From the NCBI GenBank assembly GCA_965278965.1, contig OZ257127.1, forward strand, positions 186,001 to 250,000: a stretch of 64,000 nt of DNA, given 5' to 3'. How positions within the stretch are numbered: position 1 is the stretch's first letter; each line of letters starts with the position of its first letter. This document shows, in pieces, positions 45,346 to 53,645 of the stretch. Origin of the DNA: UBA10649 sp965278965. Its GTDB lineage: Bacteria > Actinomycetota > Actinomycetes > S36-B12. The position numbers and the translations under genes were made by a program. The notes under the pieces are model-generated. The model was not told the DNA's origin. It saw only the letters and a list, made by a program, of their open reading frames with translations, and did no database searches.

Positions 45346-47493
45346 CTACTCAACCAGGCGGACCGGGTCGCCGTTCAGGTTCGCCGACCACGTCGTGTCC
45401 TCGTTCGCGCCACTGCCGATGGTGAATTCGACGCGGAACCAGCACTCTCGCGGAGCAGGAACACCGGCGGTCGTGCACTCGTACGAGTTGGGGATCGGCA
45501 CAGTCATCGTCCCGGTGCGGCCCTGGTTGTTACTCGTACCTCCCGGCATCGTGATCGAGCAGGTACTCGAAGTGAATGTTCCAGTGACGCCGCCTGCGAT
45601 TGCGCAACCACTCCAAGGAACGTCGCCTGGGCCCTTGACGGTGAGAGTCGCATTGCCGGAGTAGTCGGTGACATCGAAGAATGAGAAGTCGAAGTTGGTT
45701 CCTCGCGCATTCTCCGGGACTTGAATCAGGTTGACGTTCTGCGCGCCGACCTGGTTCGCGTAGATCGGCAGGCGGTTCTGCGCCGAGACCGAGATGAGGT
45801 CGCCGAGTGCGTTCGCGCCCGATGTGCTGGTCGCGATCCGCATCGCGAAGATGTTGTGTCCCATCGTTCCTTCGTTGACCAGGCTGGGTGCCGGGTAAGC
45901 CACCGGATTGCTCGCTGTTCCGCCGCCGTCGGTGGGCTTGACGATCAGGCCGTCAGTGTTGACGTTCGTCATTCCAGTCGCTGAGGCGTTCAGGTTGGTT
46001 CGGATCTGGACGTAATAGTCCCCCGCTGTCGACGCAGTGAAGCCAGTAGCCACACCGGCCGTCGTCGAGCAGAGGTCCACCCACTGGTGGTACTCCTGAG
46101 CAACCGACTTCGTGTAGCTCGTCGTATTGCTCGCCATCAAGGCTGCCGCGGTGGTCCCCGATGCTTGCGGCTTGAACTGAGTTGTGCAGTTGACGAGCGG
46201 CACGGCGTCCAACGGGTTGTTGGAGGCCGTAATCCCTCGAACAACGAATGACGTTACAAAGCCCTCGGTCCCGCTGCCACCCGGGCTGTTGTCGCCAGCG
46301 CAGAACGGGCTATCGATGCCTGAGTCCAGCGTCAGAGAGTTCTCGTAGCGATCCTGCGCCTTGTTGTTCGTGGACGTATTGAGCCCGCTGTTCGGGACGT
46401 ACTGGTTCGTGCCGTTGACCAAGATCCATGCAGTGCCGCTGGACCCGCTTGCCGTCCCGCTCGTCCCTGACGTGTATGTGATTCTTGTGGTGTTCGGGAC
46501 TGAAACTACGGTAAACCTGCCGTTGACGCTGCTTGTCGAAGTGCCGGTGATCTCAACAGGGTCTCCGACCTTCAGTCCGTGCGCCGCGGACGTATTGACG
46601 GTGACAGTAGTACCCGAACGCGACCAACTGGAGATGCCGACGCTCGGGTTCGGCCCCGATGTGCAAGAAGCTCCCGTATCGATATACGCAGGGTCGTAGA
46701 CCTGCGGGTACAGCGTCAGTGGACCCCCGTTGGCGTCAAGCGCAGCCTGAGTCACTCGGATTGTGAAGAAGTACCCGTAGTAGCCGCCGCCTTTCGAGAC
46801 GGCGTAGTCGTCATTCAGATTCGAGATGCACTGCGGGTCATTGCCCGTCGGAGTGGTGCTGCAGCCCTTCGTGGCGTAACGGTCGCCATTCGACTTGTAG
46901 GTCGCCGGGCCAGCCATGCGCAACCAGTACCCCGGGTCGGTCGAGCACAGGCTGCTGGTGGTCTGGATGACGGAGCCGTTCGGAAGTGCCGCGCCCAGAG
47001 TGCTGACGGGCTGGTTGCCGAGAGCGTTGCACGGACTGCCCATGATGGTAGGGGCCGCGTAGTCGGCGACGGCGGTCCGGGCGATGGTCGTCGTAGGGTT
47101 TCCGAAGATCCGACCGAAGATGTTCGTGACGGTACTTCCGACGGTCACCCCCACACGCGTGGGAAATCCAGCGGGGCTGAAGACCGTGACCGTGCTCGTG
47201 CCGGAGTTCGGGTAGCCGTTGACCGAAGAGATCGAGCGGGCGGTCGACTGTGCGGTGCCTGAGGTCGACGAGGCGTCGCCGAGGCTGTTGGGCATGAACG
47301 TGACCGCTCCGAGCGCCGCGGCGTCCGCGGCCTTCTGGACGCGCGCCGCCTCGACGTACCAGCGTCCGACGTCGACGGCGAGCGCCGTCAGCAGGATCAT
47401 CACCGGGATCATCACCACGACGAGGATCGCTACGGCTCCGCGGTCGTCGCCTGCTTTGCTTCCCTGCCAATCTCGGATCGGGTTCTTCATCAT
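45346..47493 (-). CDS. TadG-like surface protein with large extracellular region
   Basis: Protein of 715 residues. The N-terminus DDRGAVAILVVVMIPVMILLTALAVDVG is the TadE/TadG (pilus-assembly Flp/TadG) helix, followed by ARVQKAADAAALGAVTFMP. The rest is extracellular, Ser/Thr/Asn-rich, with paired cysteines. Residues about 283-356 (SAAHGLKVGDPVEITG and RFTVVSVPNTTRITYT) resemble the FCCH-type repeat of phage tail and adhesion proteins. GC sampled by hand is 53-62%, well below neighbours, suggesting acquisition. Start: ATG of an ATGATG pair overlapping the TadE stop. Confidence 0.82.
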   Translation of the reverse strand: MMKNPIRDWQGSKAGDDRGAVAILVVVMIPVMILLTALAVDVGRWYVEAARVQKAADAAALGAVTFMPNSLGDASSTSGTAQSTARSISSVNGYPNSGTSTVTVFSPAGFPTRVGVTVGSTVTNIFGRIFGNPTTTIARTAVADYAAPTIMGSPCNALGNQPVSTLGAALPNGSVIQTTSSLCSTDPGYWLRMAGPATYKSNGDRYATKGCSTTPTGNDPQCISNLNDDYAVSKGGGYYGYFFTIRVTQAALDANGGPLTLYPQVYDPAYIDTGASCTSGPNPSVGISSWSRSGTTVTVNTSAAHGLKVGDPVEITGTSTSSVNGRFTVVSVPNTTRITYTSGTSGTASGSSGTAWILVNGTNQYVPNSGLNTSTNNKAQDRYENSLTLDSGIDSPFCAGDNSPGGSGTEGFVTSFVVRGITASNNPLDAVPLVNCTTQFKPQASGTTAAALMASNTTSYTKSVAQEYHQWVDLCSTTAGVATGFTASTAGDYYVQIRTNLNASATGMTNVNTDGLIVKPTDGGGTASNPVAYPAPSLVNEGTMGHNIFAMRIATSTSGANALGDLISVSAQNRLPIYANQVGAQNVNLIQVPENARGTNFDFSFFDVTDYSGNATLTVKGPGDVPWSGCAIAGGVTGTFTSSTCSITMPGGTSNNQGRTGTMTVPIPNSYECTTAGVPAPRECWFRVEFTIGSGANEDTTWSANLNGDPVRLVE

Positions 47494-48167
47494 CCGTGCC
47501 CTCCGGCTCCACCGGTCCCGTTGCACGTCGCAACTGGGAGCGGCTGGAATCGCATGAACGCTCGGTCGGTCAGGCTGATCGTCGAGCCGAACATCTTGGT
47601 CATGTATGGGTGCTCCGCCCGAAGAATTACGCCGATCTGGTCTGGGTCAGGGAGACAGCCATTGATGTTGGTGGAGTTCCACGTCCCGGCCGTGCGGATG
47701 AAACCGCCGGCCCCGCTGTTGGCGGAGGCCGACCACGAGTAGACGACGCAGTTGGCCACGGCCGCGCAGCCCGCGGCGTTAGCCGCCGCCTGGGTGGTTG
47801 CCGTCCCGGGGAAACCCGACGCGTTCGCCTTGTACACCCAGATGTACTGCACCGCGCTCTTGGGCATCCCGATGACGGCCTTCTCGACGGCATCGGCCGC
47901 CGTCTGCGCGAAGACGGGCACGCACGTCGCTCCGGACCCGGTGATGCAGCCGTTCGCCGCCCCATTGGTCGCTGCGCGTGCGCCGTCACGTACCGCCCCG
48001 CCTACGGTGAGCCAGTCGCGCATGAGGAAGCCGAACTCCAGCATCCCGACGACGAGCAGGACGAGTACCGGCACGAGGATCGCGAACTCGACCGCTGCGA
48101 CGCCGTCATCCCCACAAGCGCGGCTCCGGCATCGCTCGTTCAACGAGGTCGTCCGCACGCGCATCAT
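47490..48167 (-). CDS. TadE-like pseudopilin protein 2
   Basis: Protein of 225 residues with the TadE signature GVAAVEFAILVPVLVLLVVGMLEFGFLMRDWL near the N-terminus, then an extracellular domain with several cysteines and VYKANASGFPG. The signature contains the E-F pair after the prepilin-type site. It is a paralogue of the next upstream gene (GFLMRDWLTVGGAVRDGAR against AFVMRDYLSVSSATRTGAR). Both junctions are ATGA overlaps made by ATGATG. Confidence 0.87.
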   Translation of the reverse strand: MMRVRTTSLNERCRSRACGDDGVAAVEFAILVPVLVLLVVGMLEFGFLMRDWLTVGGAVRDGARAATNGAANGCITGSGATCVPVFAQTAADAVEKAVIGMPKSAVQYIWVYKANASGFPGTATTQAAANAAGCAAVANCVVYSWSASANSGAGGFIRTAGTWNSTNINGCLPDPDQIGVILRAEHPYMTKMFGSTISLTDRAFMRFQPLPVATCNGTGGAGGHG

Positions 48168-48856
48168 TCGTGCCCTCCGCTCGTGGGGCCGAGGTTGTTG
48201 CAGACCTTCTGCGCCAAGGGCTCGAACTGCATGATCGCCCGGTTCGAGATCCCGAGTGTCGTGCCGAACATCCCGCTGAGGTAGGGATGCGTCGCATGCA
48301 TGTACACGCCGACCGAGTCCGGTCCCGGGTCAGTCACTGTGGACGGTGCGCACGCGTAGATCGACTGGGAGTTCCAGCTGCCCTGGCCGGCGTAGACGAA
48401 ACGGCCGGCGCTCTTGGCCCAGCGGAAGCCGACGCAGTTCGTGTACGCGCCAACGCCGCACTGCGCGTACGACGGCATCGTGGTGTTGCCCGCGCTGCCG
48501 GGATACCCCTTGTCGTTCGACTTGTACACGAGCACGTAGTCGACGTAGTTCTGCGGCATCGCTGAGCCCGACTGCTGGATCGCGTCGACCGCATCCTGCG
48601 CCAGGGCCGGGACGGCACTGGTGACGCAGGTGACCGGTGCGCCCGGACACGTTCCCGGCCCCGCGCCGGCTCCCGTCGAGGCGATACGGGCCCCGGTCCG
48701 GGTCGCCGACGAAACGCTCAGATAGTCACGCATGACGAAGGCGAACTCCAGCATGCCGATGACCAGGAGCAGCAGCACGGGCACGACGATGGCGAACTCG
48801 ACGGCGGTCGCGCCGGAGTCCCCGCGGCGCCTGCGACGCCGCCCCGCCACCCGCAT
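48164..48856 (-). CDS. TadE-like pseudopilin protein 1
   Basis: Protein of 230 residues. Basic N-terminus MRVAGRRRRRRGDSG, then TAVEFAIVVPVLLLLVIGMLEFAFVMRDYL, the TadE membrane helix, then a secreted cysteine-containing domain (GAGPGTCPGAPVTCVTSA). ATG 48856 is preferred for its GGGGG ribosome-binding stretch over an upstream in-frame start. First gene of a TadE-TadE-TadG operon; no tadA, tadB, tadC or rcpC lies in the window, so an assembly motor would have to be encoded elsewhere. Confidence 0.87.
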   Translation of the reverse strand: MRVAGRRRRRRGDSGATAVEFAIVVPVLLLLVIGMLEFAFVMRDYLSVSSATRTGARIASTGAGAGPGTCPGAPVTCVTSAVPALAQDAVDAIQQSGSAMPQNYVDYVLVYKSNDKGYPGSAGNTTMPSYAQCGVGAYTNCVGFRWAKSAGRFVYAGQGSWNSQSIYACAPSTVTDPGPDSVGVYMHATHPYLSGMFGTTLGISNRAIMQFEPLAQKVCNNLGPTSGGHE

Positions 48857-49042
48857 CGAACCCCCTCGGCCATGCCGACACCAGCCCTCGTGCCGAGGAC
48901 TGGCGGCCATGCTAACGGGCAAATGCCCACAATCGACCCAGCGCGACCATCACGAACCCCTCACGAAGTGCATGCGGGAGCCTCACGGACGGTCCGCGAC
49001 GGGTAGGACGCACGAGGACGACCGACGGCTCCCCTAACCGTT

Positions 49043-49106
49043 CCGCGAGCGGGGAGACGTCGTCGGGTCAGAGCGGCCCGAGGCGACGACAGCTCCCCGC
49101 TCGCGG
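49043..49106. repeat. Long-stem palindrome copy A (23-18-23)
   Basis: Arms 49043-49065 and 49084-49106, 23 bases each, with two mismatched positions after the outer 14 pairs; loop of 18. The stem sequence is shared with the elements at 61793-61850 and 62837-62898. It lies 12 bases after the end of the RNA methyltransferase gene. Confidence 0.85.
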
Positions 49107-49117
49107 ATGCAGGGGCC

Positions 49118-50251
49118 TCAGCCCTCGTGGACGAGGAGGGCGACGGCCTCGAGGTGGTGGGTCATCGGGAAGGCGTCGAACCCGTCCACCGCCGCCAACC
49201 GGTACCCGCGCTCCCGCAGCAGCGCCACGTCCCGGGCCAGCGCGGCCGGGTCGCAGGCGACATAGACGATGCGATCGATGGCCCGGTCAGCGATCTCCCC
49301 CACGACCGCGGCACCCGCGCCCGCCCGCGGCGGGTCCAGGACGACGCCGTCCGGCCGGCCGGGGGCCGTCCGCAGCCAGGTACCGACGTCAGAGCTGTGC
49401 AGGCGCACCTGGGGCAGGTCGTGCAGCGCGCGGCGGGCCTCTCGTCCGGCGTCCAGGTCGGCCTCGACGGCGTCCACCTCGCCCTCGGCGCCGACGGCCT
49501 CACCGATGAACGCGGCGAACAGCCCGGCCCCGGAGTACAGGTCCCACCACGACTCCCCCGCCGTCGGGCGACCCAGCCGAAGCACGGTGTCGACGAACGC
49601 CTCCGCCGCGCCCGGGTGGACCTGCCAGAACGCGTCACCGGCCGTGCGCCAGTGCCGACCGTGCACGTCGTGGTCGACACGGCCCACCGGAGCAGGCTTC
49701 TGCCCGGGCGGCGGCGGCACAGCGACGTCCGGAGCGGCGATGAGGCACCGCTCGACGGGGATGACCTGGTGGCTGCGGTGCCGCTTCAGACCGGTCGTGC
49801 CGTCCGCGGCAACCGACCAGCGCACCCGCGTCCGCCAGCCGAGCCCGTCCGGCGCGCCGGGCAGCTCGCGCACGTCCAGCCCGAGGGCGTCGACCTCGCC
49901 TGCATCGAGCCGGCCGATCCGCCGCAGGCAGTCGGCGAGGACCTGGGTCTTCAGTGCGCGCTGCGCCGGCAGTGCCGCGTGCTGGAGGTCGCACCCGCCG
50001 CAGCCGCCAGGGCCGAAGACGGGGCACGGCGCGGAGACGCGGTCGGCCGAGGCCGTGAGGACCTCGACGGCCTCGGCCCGCACGATCTTGCGCGAGACCT
50101 CCGTGATCACGGCGCGTACGCGCTCGCCGGGAAGCGCGTACCGCACGAACACGGTTCGTCCCTGTGTGTGCGCGACACAGTGCCCGCCGTGCGCGATGGG
50201 GCCGATGTCGACGACGCAGGAGTCGCCGACGACCAGGGGGATGTCAGGCAT
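49118..50251 (-). CDS. TrmA/RlmD-type class I SAM RNA methyltransferase
   Basis: Protein of 377 residues that should add a methyl group to uracil C5 in tRNA or rRNA. An N-terminal TRAM-like domain (VDIGPIAHGGHCVAH) is followed by a probable Fe-S cysteine set CPVFGPGGCGGCDLQ. The C-terminal methyltransferase has DLYSGAGLFAAF, DPPRAG and the nucleophilic cysteine in YVACDPAALARDV. ATG 50251 overlaps the permease stop by 8 bases. RNA target not determinable. Confidence 0.9.
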   Translation of the reverse strand: MPDIPLVVGDSCVVDIGPIAHGGHCVAHTQGRTVFVRYALPGERVRAVITEVSRKIVRAEAVEVLTASADRVSAPCPVFGPGGCGGCDLQHAALPAQRALKTQVLADCLRRIGRLDAGEVDALGLDVRELPGAPDGLGWRTRVRWSVAADGTTGLKRHRSHQVIPVERCLIAAPDVAVPPPPGQKPAPVGRVDHDVHGRHWRTAGDAFWQVHPGAAEAFVDTVLRLGRPTAGESWWDLYSGAGLFAAFIGEAVGAEGEVDAVEADLDAGREARRALHDLPQVRLHSSDVGTWLRTAPGRPDGVVLDPPRAGAGAAVVGEIADRAIDRIVYVACDPAALARDVALLRERGYRLAAVDGFDAFPMTHHLEAVALLVHEG

Positions 50252-52178
50252 CCTTGTCGAGCACCAGCTCACTGGACTCCAGCTGCCACGGCACGCTCGT
50301 GACCATCACGCCCGGCGTGAACAGCAGCCGGCTCTTCAGCCGGAGCGCCGACTGGTTGTGCAGAAGCTGCTCCCACCAGTGCCCGACGACGTACTCCGGG
50401 ATGAAGACGATGACGAGGTCGTTCGGGCTCTCGCCGCGCAGGCCGCGCACGTAGTCGAGGATCGGCCGGGTGATCTCGCGGTAGGGCGAGGCCAGGATCT
50501 TCAGCGTGACCGGGATGTCCTCGCGCTCCCACTCCGACCGCAGGCGCTCAGTGTCGTCGGCGTCGACGTCGACCGTCACCGCCTCCAGCAAGGTCGGCCG
50601 CGTCGCCCGGGCGTAGGCCAAGGCCCGCAGGGTCGGCTTGTGCAGCTTGCTGACGAGCACGATCGCGTGGACGCGCGCCGGCAGCATGACCTTCTTGCCC
50701 GTCGGGGTGATCTCGTCAGCGACCCGCTCGTAGTGCCGGTGGATCGAGCGCATGAGCAGGAAGATCAACGGCATCGCGACGACGACGATCCAGGCGCCCT
50801 TGGTGAACTTGGTCGCCAGGACGATGATGAGGACCGAGCCTGTCATGACGAGGCCGAAGCCGTTGATCAGGCGTGATCGCAGCATGCGCGCGCGCTCGCC
50901 CGGGTCGGGGTCGCTGCGCAGCAGCCGCGTCCAGTGCCGCACCATGCCGAGCTGGCTCAGCGTGAACGAGACGAAGACGCCGATGATGTACAGCTGGATC
51001 AGGCCGCTGACGTCGGCCTGGTAGGCGATCACCAGCAGGACGGCGAGAGCGGCGAGCGCCAGGATCCCGTTGCTGTACGCGAGCCGGTCCCCGCGGGTGT
51101 GCAGCTGCCGGGGCAGGTAGCCGTCGCGGGCGAGCACCGACCCAAGCACAGGGAAGCCGTTGAACGCCGTGTTCGCCGCGAGAGCCAGGATGGTCGCCGT
51201 CGCCAGGGCGACGATGAGAACGCCGATGTGGGAGTGGTGGAACACCGCGTCGGCGATCTGGACGATGACCGTCTTCTGCGGCTGACCGGCCGGCAGGCCG
51301 ACGAGGTCGTCGTCGAACTCCGTGACCTTCACCTCGGTCGCGAGCGCGAGCCACGTGATGCCGACGAACATCGTCATCGAGATCACCCCGAGGAGCAGCA
51401 ACGTCGTTGCGGCGTTCTTCGACTTCGGCTTCTTGAACGCCGGGACGCCGTTCGCCACGGCCTCGATGCCGGTGAGGGCCGTCGTGCCGGAGGAGAACGC
51501 CCGAGCGACCAGGAAGACCAGGGCCGCGCCGGTGAACGTGTTCTCGGCGATGATCGTCCAGTCGGCGCTCTCGGCTCGCAGCGTCTGGCCCGTCGCCATC
51601 TCGAAGATCGCGAAGCCGATCATGAAGAAGATCGACGCGACGAAGAAGTAGACCGGGATGGCGAACAGAGCGCCGGACTCCTTCACACCGCGCAGGTTCA
51701 GCAGCGTGATGATGACGATGAACGCGACCGCGAACCACACGTTGTGCTTGTCGACGAACGGGATCGTCGAACCGAGGTTGGCGACGGCTGATGAGATCGA
51801 GACCGCCACCGTGAGCACGTAGTCGATCAGGAGCGCGCTCGCGACGAAGACCCCCCAGTTGGGGCCGAGGTTCTTGGAGACGACCTCGTAGTCGCCGCCG
51901 CCGCTCGGGTACGCGTGGACGTTCTGTCGGTAGGAGGCGACGACCGTGAAGTAGATGACGACGACCATCGCGGCGACCCACGGGCCGTACGAGTACAGCG
52001 AGAACCCGCCCAGGGACAGGACCAGGAGGATCTCCTGGGTCGCGTAGGCGTTGGACGACAGCGCGTCACTGGCGAACACCGGGAGAGCGATCCGCTTGGG
52101 CAGAAGGGTGTCGCCCATGCGCTCACTGCGCAGCGCTTGCCCGAGGAAGAGGCGCTTGAACGCATCCGATGCCGACAC
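50244..52178 (-). CDS. KimA-like APC-superfamily potassium permease
   Basis: Membrane protein of 644 residues with about 12 helices and a C-terminal cytosolic domain of about 150 residues. It resembles the Bacillus K+ importer KimA: FASDALSSNAYATQE carries D38 and Y45, the spacing of KimA's potassium-site Asp and Tyr, and VARAFSSGTTALTGIEAVANG matches the second substrate segment. The start GTG 52178 has TAGGCT 8 bases upstream. Divergent TrkA genes support a potassium role. Other cations or amino acids cannot be excluded. Confidence 0.87.
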   Translation of the reverse strand: MSASDAFKRLFLGQALRSERMGDTLLPKRIALPVFASDALSSNAYATQEILLVLSLGGFSLYSYGPWVAAMVVVIYFTVVASYRQNVHAYPSGGGDYEVVSKNLGPNWGVFVASALLIDYVLTVAVSISSAVANLGSTIPFVDKHNVWFAVAFIVIITLLNLRGVKESGALFAIPVYFFVASIFFMIGFAIFEMATGQTLRAESADWTIIAENTFTGAALVFLVARAFSSGTTALTGIEAVANGVPAFKKPKSKNAATTLLLLGVISMTMFVGITWLALATEVKVTEFDDDLVGLPAGQPQKTVIVQIADAVFHHSHIGVLIVALATATILALAANTAFNGFPVLGSVLARDGYLPRQLHTRGDRLAYSNGILALAALAVLLVIAYQADVSGLIQLYIIGVFVSFTLSQLGMVRHWTRLLRSDPDPGERARMLRSRLINGFGLVMTGSVLIIVLATKFTKGAWIVVVAMPLIFLLMRSIHRHYERVADEITPTGKKVMLPARVHAIVLVSKLHKPTLRALAYARATRPTLLEAVTVDVDADDTERLRSEWEREDIPVTLKILASPYREITRPILDYVRGLRGESPNDLVIVFIPEYVVGHWWEQLLHNQSALRLKSRLLFTPGVMVTSVPWQLESSELVLDKDA

Positions 52179-52186
52179 GTCGCCGG

Positions 52187-52235
52187 AGCCTACCTCCGCG
52201 CCGCCGGGAGGACCGCGCGCCGCGGCCTGTAGCGT
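52187..52235. promoter_or_regulatory. Divergent leaderless promoters between the KimA-like gene and trkA
   Basis: TAGGCT on the minus strand (52192-52187), 8 bases before GTG 52178. TAGCGT on the plus strand (52230-52235), 6 bases before GTG 52242. The 63-base spacer leaves room for one shared operator; none is obvious. Confidence 0.6.
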
Positions 52236-52241
52236 TCGACC

Positions 52242-52904
52242 GTGCACATCGTGATCCTGGGATGCGGCCGGGTCGGCACCCTGCTCGCCCACCGGCTCGA
52301 CGACATCGGCCACAGCGTGGCCGTCGTGGACCAGGATCCGAAGGCGTTCCGCAAGCTCGGGCCGGAGTTCGGTGGGCAGACGGTGACGGGCGTCGGCTTC
52401 GACCGCGAGACCCTCGAGAGCGCCGGCATCGGCCGCGCGCAGGCCTTCGCGGCCGTCTCCAGCGGAGACAACTCCAACATTCTCGCCGCCCGTGTGGCGC
52501 GCGAGACCTACGGCGTCGAGCAGGTTGTCGCCCGCATCTACGACCCCCGGCGGGCCGAGGTCTACCAGCGGCTCGGCATCCCGACAGTGGCCACCGTCGC
52601 CTGGACCGCCGGACAGATCATCCGCCGGCTCCTGCCCCTGGGTGCCCTCGACGAGTACCGCGACCCGAGCGGGGAGATCGCCCTCGCCGAGATCGCGCTC
52701 GGCCCGGTCTGGCTCGGCAAGCGCGCCTTCGCGCTGGAGGAGGAAACCGGCGTCCGGCTGGCGTTCATCACTCGCCTCGGCGACGCGATGCTGCCCGGGC
52801 CGGACACCGTGCTCCAGGAGGGCGACCTCGTGCATGCCCTCCTGCGGGACGAGACCCGCGAGCGCGTCGAGCGGATCTTCGAGCACGGACCGCTGGAGGC
52901 CTGA
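52242..52904 (+). CDS. TrkA-family potassium uptake regulatory subunit (first)
   Basis: RCK protein of 220 residues. N-terminal Rossmann fold with VILGCGRVGTLLAHRL and acidic nucleotide-ribose residue in VVDQDPKAF; a C-terminal TrkA_C-like domain follows from about residue 135. Such subunits gate K+ channels or transporters in response to NAD(H) or ATP, and in some species c-di-AMP. Pairs with the next gene through a TGATG junction; orthologous in position to M. tuberculosis ceoB. Confidence 0.92.
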   Translation: MHIVILGCGRVGTLLAHRLDDIGHSVAVVDQDPKAFRKLGPEFGGQTVTGVGFDRETLESAGIGRAQAFAAVSSGDNSNILAARVARETYGVEQVVARIYDPRRAEVYQRLGIPTVATVAWTAGQIIRRLLPLGALDEYRDPSGEIALAEIALGPVWLGKRAFALEEETGVRLAFITRLGDAMLPGPDTVLQEGDLVHALLRDETRERVERIFEHGPLEA

Positions 52905-53563
52905 TGCGCGTTGCCATCGCCGGCGCCGGGAAGGTCGGCCGCGCCATCGCGCGCGAGCTGGTCTCCAACGGCCACCAGGTGCTGCTGATCGACAAGGACA
53001 CCGAGCTCGCACGCCCGGGCATCGTCGAGGGTGCCGACACGCTGCTCGCTGACGCGTGCGAGATCTCCGCGCTCGACGAGGCGATGCTCTCCCACTGCCA
53101 GGTCGTCGTCGCGGCGACCGGTGACGACAAGGTCAACCTCGTCGTGTCGCTGCTGGCCAAGACGGAGTACGGCGTCCCGCGCGTCGTCGCCCGCGTCAAC
53201 CACCCCAAGAACGAGTGGATGTTCGACGAGTCGTGGGGTGTGGACGTGGCTGTGTCGACCCCGCGCATGCTCTCGGCGCTCGTCGAGGAGGCGGTCAGCG
53301 TCGGCGACCTCGTCCGCCTGTTCACGTTCCGCCAGGGTGACGCGAACCTCGTCGAGATCACGCTGTCGTCCGACTCCCCCGTCGTCGGCACCCGTGTCGG
53401 GGACCAGGTGTGGCCCGTCGACACGGCGCTGGTCGCCGTCGTCCGCGGGCCGCGTGTGTTCGCGCCCACCGCCGACGACCCGCTGGAGAAGGGCGACGAG
53501 CTTCTCTTCGTCGCCTCGCCGGACCAGGAGTCCGAGCTCCAGCGACTGCTCGGCCACACCTAG
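52904..53563 (+). CDS. TrkA-family potassium uptake regulatory subunit (second)
   Basis: RCK protein of 219 residues, paralogue of the preceding subunit: VAIAGAGKVGRAIARELVSNG, DKDTELA, then a C-terminal TrkA_C domain (SDSPVVGTRVGDQVWPVDTALVAVVR). The start shares a base with the previous stop. Corresponds in position to M. tuberculosis ceoC. Two TrkA subunits beside a KimA-like permease suggest that they regulate it, which is inference. Confidence 0.93.
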   Translation: MRVAIAGAGKVGRAIARELVSNGHQVLLIDKDTELARPGIVEGADTLLADACEISALDEAMLSHCQVVVAATGDDKVNLVVSLLAKTEYGVPRVVARVNHPKNEWMFDESWGVDVAVSTPRMLSALVEEAVSVGDLVRLFTFRQGDANLVEITLSSDSPVVGTRVGDQVWPVDTALVAVVRGPRVFAPTADDPLEKGDELLFVASPDQESELQRLLGHT

Positions 53564-53588
53564 TCCGGTCGAACTTCGCACCACCCGC

Positions 53589-53645
53589 CGACCTTGAGGT
53601 TCAGAGTGCTTCCTCAGCCGTGAACCCCTCCGAACCTCAAGGTCG
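53589..53645. terminator. Hairpin between second trkA and DUF3159 gene
   Basis: Perfect 14-bp arms (53589-53602 and 53632-53645) with a 29-base loop. The right arm covers the DUF3159 stop codon. It probably terminates transcription from both sides of this convergent pair. Confidence 0.6.
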
